The notes beneath the pieces were generated by a model, which ran no database searches, had not been told where the DNA came from, and saw nothing but the letters and a program-made list of their open reading frames with translations. A stretch of 50,332 bases of DNA from Pseudomonadota bacterium (GTDB lineage: Bacteria > Chloroflexota > Ktedonobacteria > Ktedonobacterales > JADMIN01). Position numbers and translations under genes: made by a program. Within the stretch, counting starts at the first letter, position 1. Each line of letters starts with the position of its first letter. Positions 15,937-22,560 of this stretch are shown one piece after another. The stretch lies in contig JAJPIU010000050.1 in assembly GCA_021324535.1 (NCBI GenBank), forward strand, positions 1 through 50,332. The letters run 5' to 3'.

Positions 15937-16718
15937 GCGGTTGGCTCCTTTTTGTATTCGGATGTGTATTCGGACGACATGCTTGCCAGCCGCAGCCAGC
16001 GGTAGAGCAGCGCAGCGACGACTGCGCCAAGAAACGGCGCAGTGAGATACACCCATTGCGCTGTCCAGACCCAGCCGACGAGCGCTGATCCCAACGACCG
16101 TGCAGGATTCATCGAGGCGCCGCTCATTGGCCCGGCGAAGATCGCTTCCAGACCGACAGTTGCGCCAATGGCCAGCGCCGCTGCCTGCCCTATCGCACGG
16201 CTGTCCGTCGCGACCGCCATAATCACAAACATCAGGAAAAACGTCAGGATGGCTTCAAGGAGAAATGCTTGCCAGGGATTGCCTGCTGGCAGCGTCGCGC
16301 CCACCCGCGCGACATCGCCGAACAACAGGCGTAGTGTTGTGGCGGCTGCAATTGCCCCCAACACCTGTGCGACCCAGTAGCCAACCAACCTCCTCAGAGG
16401 AAAATGACGCGCCACCACAAACGCCAACGTCACAGCGGGGTTCAGGTGCGCGCCACTCAGGTGGCCAGTAGCATAGATCATGGTAGCGACCACCAGCCCA
16501 AAAACCAGCCCAACGCCAACATGCGTCACCGCTCCATGTGACAGCGTGTCAATCATGATAGCGCCACAGCCCGCAAACACCAACCCAAACACGCCCACGA
16601 ACTCGGCGACGCACGCCGGTAGCCATGTCACAGGCAAACCAGTCACCCACAGCGAAACGGATCGGCGCATGAAAGGGCGTTGGGCATAGGCAGGCCGTTG
16701 TGAAGCATCAACTGCCAT
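15933..16718 (-). CDS. Aquaporin/glycerol-facilitator (MIP) family channel
   Basis: A 261-residue membrane channel with six helices and the two signature half-helices HLNPAVT (around 92-97) and SMNPARS (around 206-212). The family conducts water, glycerol or uncharged metalloids such as arsenite As(OH)3. Between an arsR gene and a disulfide-reductase-type gene, arsenite or methylarsenite release, as shown for AqpS of Sinorhizobium, is the most likely role; water transport cannot be excluded. The N terminus has about 30 extra residues. GAGAGGAT precedes the ATG, and the gene overlaps the next by ATGA. Confidence 0.85.
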   Translation of the reverse strand: MAVDASQRPAYAQRPFMRRSVSLWVTGLPVTWLPACVAEFVGVFGLVFAGCGAIMIDTLSHGAVTHVGVGLVFGLVVATMIYATGHLSGAHLNPAVTLAFVVARHFPLRRLVGYWVAQVLGAIAAATTLRLLFGDVARVGATLPAGNPWQAFLLEAILTFFLMFVIMAVATDSRAIGQAAALAIGATVGLEAIFAGPMSGASMNPARSLGSALVGWVWTAQWVYLTAPFLGAVVAALLYRWLRLASMSSEYTSEYKKEPTA

Positions 16719-16769
16719 GTGATCCTCTCTTCGTATGAAGGATGGTCAAGATATGCCAAAAGGGACAAG

Positions 16770-16791
16770 TATATCAACGAGTGTTGATATA
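16770..16791. promoter_or_regulatory. ArsR-type operator upstream of the aquaporin gene
   Basis: TATATCAAC-GAGT-GTTGATATA is a perfect 9-bp inverted repeat between arsR and the aquaporin gene. On the minus strand TTGATA (16791 region), 17 bp and ATATCT form a possible promoter overlapping it. The length and AT-rich symmetry fit ArsR/SmtB sites. Confidence 0.75.
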
Positions 16792-16834
16792 TATACTAAC
16801 ATGAAGCAACCTCTAAAGGAAAGTATGCTATGCG

Positions 16835-17254
16835 TCAGGGGAGGCGTTCGCGGGCGCGTCGCTCAACAGTGAGCAATGCGGCAGGGCCACACATAGGAGC
16901 GCGTTCGCCCAGAGATGTAGTATCGAAGAGCGCGCCAAATTGTAGAGCCAGCTGGTTCAGCGCTTCACGGTTGAGTTGGTAGTAGACCCACCTCGCATCA
17001 CAAGGATCGCGCCGGTCAATTACAAGGTGGCTCCGGCGCAACACGCCCAGGTGATGTGAGACAAGATTTTCGGCAAGCCCCAGGGCATTCGCAAGTTCAC
17101 AGACGCATGCCTCGCCGCTACGCAGCAGAAAATAGATACTGAGACGAGTGGGATCAGCAAGCGTGCGCAATATGGGAGCCAACGTCTGCGCGGCTTTGCT
17201 CGCGTCGTTGCTCCTTAGCTCGCCTGACAGAGCCTGGTGAGGTATCGCGTCCAT
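16835..17254 (-). CDS. arsR: ArsR/SmtB family metalloregulator
   Basis: A 139-residue winged-helix repressor that leaves DNA when it binds a thiophilic metalloid. The alpha-3 helix carries ACVCEL, C50 and C52, equivalent to the ELCVC As(III) site of classical ArsR, with C85 and C122 as possible third ligands. The recognition helix is ENLVSHHLGVLRRSHLV. ATG at 17254 follows AAGGGAGA, better than the ATG at 17269. The gene is 116 bp upstream of the aquaporin-flavoprotein pair, with a perfect inverted repeat between them. Arsenite or antimonite is the likely inducer. Confidence 0.88.
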   Translation of the reverse strand: MDAIPHQALSGELRSNDASKAAQTLAPILRTLADPTRLSIYFLLRSGEACVCELANALGLAENLVSHHLGVLRRSHLVIDRRDPCDARWVYYQLNREALNQLALQFGALFDTTSLGERAPMCGPAALLTVERRARERLP

Positions 17255-17405
17255 CGCTTCTCCCTTCATCGCTTAGTGGGGACGATCACAAACATACAAT
17301 ATGAAACGATTGGTTTACCAGCCTTGGCATGCAAGCATGAAGAAAAGCGCCCCCCTGGCCTGGAGAGGCAGCACAGCCAGACCAGAGGGACACTTCTTTA
17401 CATTT

Positions 17406-17429
17406 CCCCTTCCCGTTCATGGGAAGGGC
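17406..17429. repeat. Repeat family B, copy B2
   Basis: CCCCTTCCC-GTTCAT-GGGAAGGG, 12 bp after the stop of the DUF4097-like gene (which ends leftward at 17441). Confidence 0.75.
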
Positions 17430-17440
17430 CAAGGGATCGG

Positions 17441-19621
17441 TTAGCGCAGCGAGTTCAGGCGGCGCTCCGCCTCATCCAGCGTGATCGCCCCAGAGCGCAG
17501 TTGCTCGAGGATGTCGCGCCGTTGCGCGTCACGGTCATCTTGCGACATTGCGCTGGCCGAAGAACTGGCCGAGGCGCCCTCGCCAAAGACATCGTTGTTG
17601 TCATCCTGCTCGATGCGCACCCGCTGCGAGCCGCCGGTTGCGCCAGCCGAAGCCCCTGCGCCACCGGTCGAGCGTGATGGGCCACCCCAGTCGCCGCGCA
17701 CCCGATTGAACGCCTCTTCCAGGTCAGACATCGCGCGCTCAATGGTCGTGCGAACCTCGCGGCCAACAGCCTCCCAATCGGTCTCACGGGCGCGCTTGGC
17801 GGCGGCGTCGGCAAACTTGCGGGCCTCCTCGGCGGCCTGGCGGGCCACCTGCTCAGCGCGGTCGCGCATCTCGTTCAGACGCTGCTCATACTCGCCGGAG
17901 GTACGCGCGCCTGCGCCACGCTCCCACTGGAGGTTGAACTCACGCGCGCCCTCGGCGCCCTCATGTTCGTCAGTATACGGCCCCTTGAAGTGGAAACCGG
18001 CACGGCCCGGCTCACGCTCCACCCGCACACGGAAGCGATGCTGTCCAACACTACCTTCCCAGGTGCGCGCATTGCTCTGGCCAGTCGGGTCGGAAGGATT
18101 GGCGTCCGGCCCGGTTTGTTCGTCGTCTGTTGGACGGTTTGTCGTATCGTCTGTCATCGTGTTGTCTCCTCTGCCCTGTGGGCCAGGGCGGCTCCGACGT
18201 CCGCGCCGTGCTCCAAACCACGAGGCGCCTGCGTCGGCGAAGGCGCTGGCAACGTCGCGGGCGAAGCCAGGGCCGAAATTGCTTGCAAAACGTTCGGCGA
18301 AGTCACTGGCCATCGCGCCAAAGTCGCCGAAATCTCCGAAATCGCGAAAATCAAAATCGCTGGAATGCGATCCCCGCTCAGGGTCGCCCCCATCTGATGC
18401 GGTGAGCACAATGTCGCCACCGCTATGCAGCGTGACGGTGGCGCTACCATCGCCCAGCACACCCACCAGATTACGGCGGCGCCCACGCTCGACGGTCAGC
18501 GGGAGGCGTGTGCGAATCTCACCGCCGCTCTGGGCCACAAAGCGCGCGTTGATCTCACCACGCACACGGAAGAGAATGTCACCGCCCGCTCGAATGCGAT
18601 ATTCCGCCTGGGAGGCAATTGGCGTATCCAATGCAGCATCGGCGCCAACCTGTACCGCGCCCAGACCGCTGGGAATGTTCTTCGCCTGCAAATCGCCGCT
18701 GACCACATTGATGCGAACCGGGCCGCCGATGTCGCGTAGCCGCGCATCGCCGCCGATCACCTCGCCGCGTAGTTCACCGGCCACCCGCTCGATCACTGCA
18801 TCGCCGCCCACCGGCCCAAACCGAAGCGCGCCGACATCGCTGACGGCCAGATCACCGCCGGTTGGCCCCAGCAAGACGTTCCCAGGGCACTGCGAAATCT
18901 CAAGATCACCGCCAATCGCTCCATTGATGGCGACATACTCGCAGTGGTCGAACTCCGCGTCGCCACCGATAGAGCCTTTCATCTCGAACCCGGCAAGATG
19001 TCTCCCCTCGAAGTCGCCATCGATATGCTCGAAGAGGGGAGCCGAGAGGATGTCGTCAAGCGTGACAGCGCCGCTGATGTGCCGTACTCGCAGATCGCCC
19101 AGGTGTGCGCCGTCCAGGTCGCCATCCATGTGATGGATGAAGAGCGCCGCGATGTCGCGCGCCTCCACGTCGCCTTGCTGGCGGTTGATCTCGATCAGTC
19201 CGTCCAACCCGTCCGCAGTGAGGTCACCATTCAGCGAGCCAATCACCACCTCGGCGCCATCAGGCACGAAAAGTTCGGCGTCAGCGGGCACACGCGCGAT
19301 CCGCACGAGATTCCCATGCGCGCTCGCCATCAAGTCGTGAGCATAGCCCTCATACTCATCCTCGTCGTCCACTGAGAGACGCGCCTGACTGGCGCCTCCA
19401 CTGATGCTGAGATCACCCGCGACAACGGCGATCTCAATGCGCAGTGTCGCCAATGGCCGCTCGGTTTGTTCTCCAGCCGTCTCGGCGCCTGGCTCACTTG
19501 CGGCCTCGGTGCGTTCGCCCTCGCTCACATCTTCTACGCGCTCGTCGGCGGGCGGTTGCGCGTCCGTCGTGAACTCCTGTGAAAACTCTTCGGGAGCGCC
19601 GTTGTCTGTTGGCTCGCTCAT
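17441..19621 (-). CDS. DUF4097-like repeat protein with C-terminal coiled-coil and SHOCT-like motif
   Basis: A 726-residue acidic protein. After an acidic disordered start (1-60), residues about 65-440 form regularly spaced short strands (GDLxI, GGDAxxxxV, about 20 residues apart), like the beta-solenoid of DUF4097/bactofilin-like proteins. A hinge with DFGDFGDFG follows, then a basic segment. From residue 489 a helical part contains QVARQAAEEARKFADAAAKR, and the end ILEQLRSGAITLDEAERRL is SHOCT-like. CGGAGGCG precedes the ATG at 19621. A strong internal ribosome-binding site and ATG occur at 18157. It is next to a DUF2089 regulator with the same C-terminal motif, a pairing seen in LiaX/YvlB-type envelope-stress loci. 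No membrane segment is visible; the molecular role is unknown. Confidence 0.7.
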   Translation of the reverse strand: MSEPTDNGAPEEFSQEFTTDAQPPADERVEDVSEGERTEAASEPGAETAGEQTERPLATLRIEIAVVAGDLSISGGASQARLSVDDEDEYEGYAHDLMASAHGNLVRIARVPADAELFVPDGAEVVIGSLNGDLTADGLDGLIEINRQQGDVEARDIAALFIHHMDGDLDGAHLGDLRVRHISGAVTLDDILSAPLFEHIDGDFEGRHLAGFEMKGSIGGDAEFDHCEYVAINGAIGGDLEISQCPGNVLLGPTGGDLAVSDVGALRFGPVGGDAVIERVAGELRGEVIGGDARLRDIGGPVRINVVSGDLQAKNIPSGLGAVQVGADAALDTPIASQAEYRIRAGGDILFRVRGEINARFVAQSGGEIRTRLPLTVERGRRRNLVGVLGDGSATVTLHSGGDIVLTASDGGDPERGSHSSDFDFRDFGDFGDFGAMASDFAERFASNFGPGFARDVASAFADAGASWFGARRGRRSRPGPQGRGDNTMTDDTTNRPTDDEQTGPDANPSDPTGQSNARTWEGSVGQHRFRVRVEREPGRAGFHFKGPYTDEHEGAEGAREFNLQWERGAGARTSGEYEQRLNEMRDRAEQVARQAAEEARKFADAAAKRARETDWEAVGREVRTTIERAMSDLEEAFNRVRGDWGGPSRSTGGAGASAGATGGSQRVRIEQDDNNDVFGEGASASSSASAMSQDDRDAQRRDILEQLRSGAITLDEAERRLNSLR
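18157..18172 (-). promoter_or_regulatory. Internal ribosome-binding site and start codon
   Basis: On the minus strand AGAGGAG lies 7-8 bases before an in-frame ATG at 18157 within the DUF4097-like gene. Starting there would give a 238-residue product (MTDDTTNRPTDD...) that begins at the domain boundary. Confidence 0.6.
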
Positions 19622-19747
19622 CTTACGCCTCCGTTCGGGTAGCGTCACTGTGTCCGGCTCTGCGGACATGCTCTATCGTGTCTTGTATTCGTCTATCTTT
19701 ACTGTGTATATGTCCCATGTCGCGTCTGTTCACAAAGTTCCACGGAG

Positions 19748-20317
19748 TCAGGCGTCGTCATCACGCTCAGCTATGCTTTCCGCATCGGCGCCGGTCGCCT
19801 CGGCCAGGCGGCTCAGCGCCTCGTCGGGCGTGATGCGTCCGCTGGCAAGCTCAGCGAGAATCTGGCGTCGTCGCTGACGCACATCAGCCGCCGCCGGTTC
19901 GTCGTCGGCGCTATAACCCATCGCCTCGAGCACGCCCGCCAGCCGCGACTTGACGGTAGGATACGAGATGCCGAGCATATCCTCGACATTCTTGATCACC
20001 CCACGCGATTGCAAAAAGACCTCGACAAAGGCCAGTTGCGTGCGATCCAGCCGGGCCAGGCGCCCAAAACGCGCGGCGATCTGTGCGCCGACTTGCGCGT
20101 TGATCTGCGCGTCGAGCGAGGCGCCCGACGGTGATTGACCATCCTGTCTGGCGGCAGTGGGCGCTTCAGTCAGGTGGAAAGCGCCTTCGAGCGCGCTGCC
20201 ACACTGTCCACAGCTCATCCGCGTCACGAGCATCGCCGCCCCACAGATTGGGCATACCCCATCGAAATCGTGAGGCTCTTGCCTGCCCTCGGCGCCTATC
20301 GAACGAGGATGGGTCAT
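19748..20317 (-). CDS. DUF2089 family regulator
   Basis: A 189-residue protein. An N-terminal zinc ribbon (CPICGAAM and CGQCGSAL, two CxxC pairs) is followed by a helical DUF2089 region with a helix-turn-helix (FVEVFLQSRGVIKNVEDMLGISYPTVKSRLAGVLEAMGY, outlined). The C terminus ILAELASGRITPDEALSRL matches the end of the neighbouring DUF4097-like protein. DUF2089 proteins often sit beside DUF4097 genes and are thought to regulate them. AAAGGAG lies 12 bases before the ATG at 20317, slightly far; ATG 20341 is an alternative. The gene precedes its partner by 126 bp on the same strand. Confidence 0.8.
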   Translation of the reverse strand: MTHPRSIGAEGRQEPHDFDGVCPICGAAMLVTRMSCGQCGSALEGAFHLTEAPTAARQDGQSPSGASLDAQINAQVGAQIAARFGRLARLDRTQLAFVEVFLQSRGVIKNVEDMLGISYPTVKSRLAGVLEAMGYSADDEPAAADVRQRRRQILAELASGRITPDEALSRLAEATGADAESIAERDDDA

Positions 20318-20549
20318 ATAGTCCGCGCGCTCCTTTGTCATATCCGAAGGGGGTCTTGCCCCTTTGGTGAAAAGGATACCATAGCCACTCAATAAAGTCA
20401 AGACCACACACAAATAAAATCAATATTTCCAACGGATTAACACAAAACATATGAATATTGTTAACATGAACATCTTGAAGGACTCGACGCTATTCCCAGC
20501 GTCGGCTACCCGCTGGCGCCACTCTTCCTCTAGAGTGTGGCCACGAAAA

Positions 20550-20576
20550 TTCCCCTCCTCGATCAGAGGAGGGGAA
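20550..20576. repeat. Palindrome related to family B, copy B3
   Basis: TTCCCCTCCTC (20550-20560) and GAGGAGGGGAA (20566-20576) form a perfect 11-bp stem with a 5-base loop. The arm sequence CCCCTCCTC is a variant of CCCCTTCCC. Confidence 0.65.
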
Positions 20577-20738
20577 GGTATGCCATGAACACCTGGCTGG
20601 CGCATGGGAGGCGAAACGGATTGTCTGCGAGGCTGCTGCCTGCCTCTTTCGCCGGACGCATACCCACGCAGACGCCTCACCGCGTTCCATACGCCACCAT
20701 TGTCATGTCTACCACCTACTTGGGCGCGTGGCGTCCAG

Positions 20739-20890
20739 GAACCTGTGGCGCAGGTATCTTCTCGTGCCCGGTGCGCGCGTCATGCCGCGCGGGCACTTGC
20801 GGCGCAGGTATCTTCTCGTGCCCTGCATGTGGGTTACGCCTTGCAGGAACCTGGGGTGCGGGGGTTTTCTCTATGCGCGGCCCTGGCGCA
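20739..20890. repeat. 54-bp tandem repeat, about 2.8 units
   Basis: Units begin at 20739, 20793 and 20847. Each starts GAACCTGTGGCGCAGG or a close variant and contains TATCTTCTCGTGCCC (decayed in the third). As 54 is a multiple of three, an 18-residue repeat appears in open frames on both strands (HEKIPAPQVPAR on the minus). Confidence 0.75.
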
Positions 20891-20961
20891 GGTTTTACAA
20901 GTGGTGGCCGCGAGCTTTTGGTTGCCATTGTTCTGCGATCCTTTCTGACTCTCCCAGATCA

Positions 20962-20985
20962 CCCCTTCCCATCTATGGGAAGGGG
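20962..20985. repeat. Repeat family B, copy B4
   Basis: CCCCTTCCC-ATCTAT-GGGAAGGGG, perfect arms, 27 bp after the stop of the Tat-exported protein gene. Its flank TTAGAGGTTAGG matches (inverted) the CCTAACC flank of copy B6. Confidence 0.85.
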
Positions 20986-21011
20986 TTAGAGGTTAGGTCT
21001 CTCCTCCTTAG

Positions 21012-22193
21012 CTACAGGATATACCCACTGGCGTCGAACAGCACGTTGGTGTGCGCGCCGCTACTCATATCCACCTGGATGGCCAACGCCCCTCCGCTGC
21101 TCAAACCAATCGTCACCCCATTGGCGATGGTCTGGCCGCTGGCGAAGTTGATGCTGCTGGTAGCAGGCAATGAGGCGCCTGCAGGATAGAGGCGCAAATC
21201 GCCGTCGCTGGTGGGGCCAACCACCGTTACATTGCCAATGACGCCCACTGCGCCGGACGGCACGCTGATCCCGCCGACACTGACGCCCGTCACCTGCACG
21301 GTGTGATTGGAGCCAGCCGTCCAGGGCGAGCCAGTGCGCGTATCGAGCAGGCGGATCGGCTTCGCCAGGAAGTTGACCGAGCCGCTGACGCCCGGCACGC
21401 CCGCCGCCACACGCCGCCATGTGCCAGGGCTGCCACCCGCTACACAGATATACAGATCGCCCGCCTCATCGCGAATCTGCTCGCCGGTAAAGTATGAGCC
21501 GCTGGTGGGCGCGCCGGTAAAGCCGGACAACTCTTGAAAGAGTCGCCCAGTGCCCACTGCGGCGAGGTCAATACCTGTAGATGTTATGCCACGAACGCCC
21601 CAGCCGCTGTCGCCTTGTCCAATTACACCATACCCAGCGGAGCCAAACGCCTGGCCCAACACACCATTGCCGCTGGTGCCGGAGACAGCGTTGATGGCAA
21701 ACGAACTGCCACCGTTGCCGCCGGCGATGCTCAGGAGAACAGTATCCGCGGACGTATTGATCCAGGTGGTCTGTGATGTGGAGCCATTGAGTTGGCCTAA
21801 GATCAGACTATCGCCGTCGGCGGCATGGGCAGTGGTTCTGCTCAACCCGGCGGTTCCGGCAGCGGCGGCCAGCGCGGCGGCTGCGCCCAGGCCGCCCCAT
21901 TTCAGCAGGCCGCGGCGGCTGGTCGCCTTGCGGGCGACGGGCGTCTCGTCGCTCGCGTTCTGGTCTGTGGCATCGTCCGCTTCGACGATCTCAACGGGTG
22001 TTTCCATCGGCTGCGTCAACTGCTGGATCGTCGCCGCCATCTGGGCGATCTGCGCCTGTTGCGCCACCAGCATGGCGCGCAATTCCTCGATTGATTGCGA
22101 TGGTTCATCGGAGGGACGCGCTACAGATTCGACGGTTGCTTCGCCTTGCTCGGCGGATTGTTTGCGCGAGGTTCGTGATGTCACGGTAGCCAT
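21012..22193 (-). CDS. Tat-exported surface protein with beta-rich C-terminal domain
   Basis: A 393-residue secreted protein. An unusually long cytoplasmic leader (1-90) includes a predicted coiled coil at about 34-61 (SIEELRAMLVAQQAQIAQ). The twin-arginine signal SRRGLLK (92-98), a hydrophobic core (99-117) and an AHA cleavage site near 124 follow. The mature part starts with a glycine- and serine-rich repeat region (SGNGVLGQAFGSAGYGVIGQG, shortened) and ends in LLDTRTG...GVIGNVTVVGPTSDGDLRLYPAG. This last domain recurs in cell-surface proteins of Actinobacteria and Chloroflexota. TAGGAGGAAG precedes the ATG at 22193. Function is unknown; a surface or S-layer-associated role is inferred. Confidence 0.75.
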   Translation of the reverse strand: MATVTSRTSRKQSAEQGEATVESVARPSDEPSQSIEELRAMLVAQQAQIAQMAATIQQLTQPMETPVEIVEADDATDQNASDETPVARKATSRRGLLKWGGLGAAAALAAAAGTAGLSRTTAHAADGDSLILGQLNGSTSQTTWINTSADTVLLSIAGGNGGSSFAINAVSGTSGNGVLGQAFGSAGYGVIGQGDSGWGVRGITSTGIDLAAVGTGRLFQELSGFTGAPTSGSYFTGEQIRDEAGDLYICVAGGSPGTWRRVAAGVPGVSGSVNFLAKPIRLLDTRTGSPWTAGSNHTVQVTGVSVGGISVPSGAVGVIGNVTVVGPTSDGDLRLYPAGASLPATSSINFASGQTIANGVTIGLSSGGALAIQVDMSSGAHTNVLFDASGYIL

Positions 22194-22560
22194 AGAAGAC
22201 TTCCTCCTACCACTTGCGATGGTCTGACGCGCCACATTGGCGTGTCAGTCTCGTTCACCATATGAGCGCCCCGCCTGTGCGCAGGAGGGATGCGGCCGCT
22301 TACAAACACCGATTCTGAGAACACTTCGCGATCCCTCTATCCCTACGCGCCAGGCAAAACGACGCTCTTCACCCAGTATGCTGGAAGAACGAGCGAAACG
22401 CTGTGAGCTACGACCATTTCGCCTGCTAGATTACCGGCAGAATTACCGGCAGAACTTGCTCGTCACATCTGCCGGTTGGCGTGGTATCATAGAGGTATTC
22501 CGTGTACTTCTGAATAGGTTCAGATAGCTTGCAGAACACTCAGGGCATGTGAGGTAGGCT
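22194..22560. other. Divergent promoter region, surface protein / XRE-NB-ARC-TPR regulator
   Basis: No gene. The left half shows nothing distinctive. The right half holds the tandem and inverted ACCGGCAGA boxes around a possible promoter (22430-22490) and a TCTGAA-TAGG-TTCAGA inverted repeat (22509-22524) in the leader of the regulator gene. Confidence 0.6.
22430..22490 (+). promoter_or_regulatory. Candidate promoter with three operator half-sites
   Basis: ATTACCGGCAGA occurs twice in exact tandem (22430-22441, 22442-22453) and is followed by the inverted half TCTGCCGGT (22468-22476). A possible -35 GTCACA (22462-22467) and -10 TATCAT (22485-22490), 17 bp apart, bracket the inverted copy. 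The regulator starts 70 bases downstream. Confidence 0.55.

Larger units (their letters stand above)
20318..21011. other. 694-bp gene-free region rich in repeats
   Basis: It contains a 27-bp perfect palindrome (20550-20576), a 54-bp tandem repeat (20739-20890) and a family B palindrome (20962-20985). Both strands have open frames through the tandem repeat, but none has a credible start, ribosome-binding site or family resemblance. Confidence 0.6.

Noticed and set aside
17481-19133. A 550-codon plus-strand frame opposite the DUF4097-like gene
   Set aside because: Ser/Pro/Arg-rich composition typical of a GC-rich antisense frame, with no ribosome-binding site. The minus strand has the ordered repeat protein.
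20716-20928. A 70-codon minus-strand frame with HEKIPAPQVPAR repeats
   Set aside because: The frame comes from the 54-bp tandem repeat; no ribosome-binding site and an open frame on both strands. Kept as a repeat finding, not a gene.
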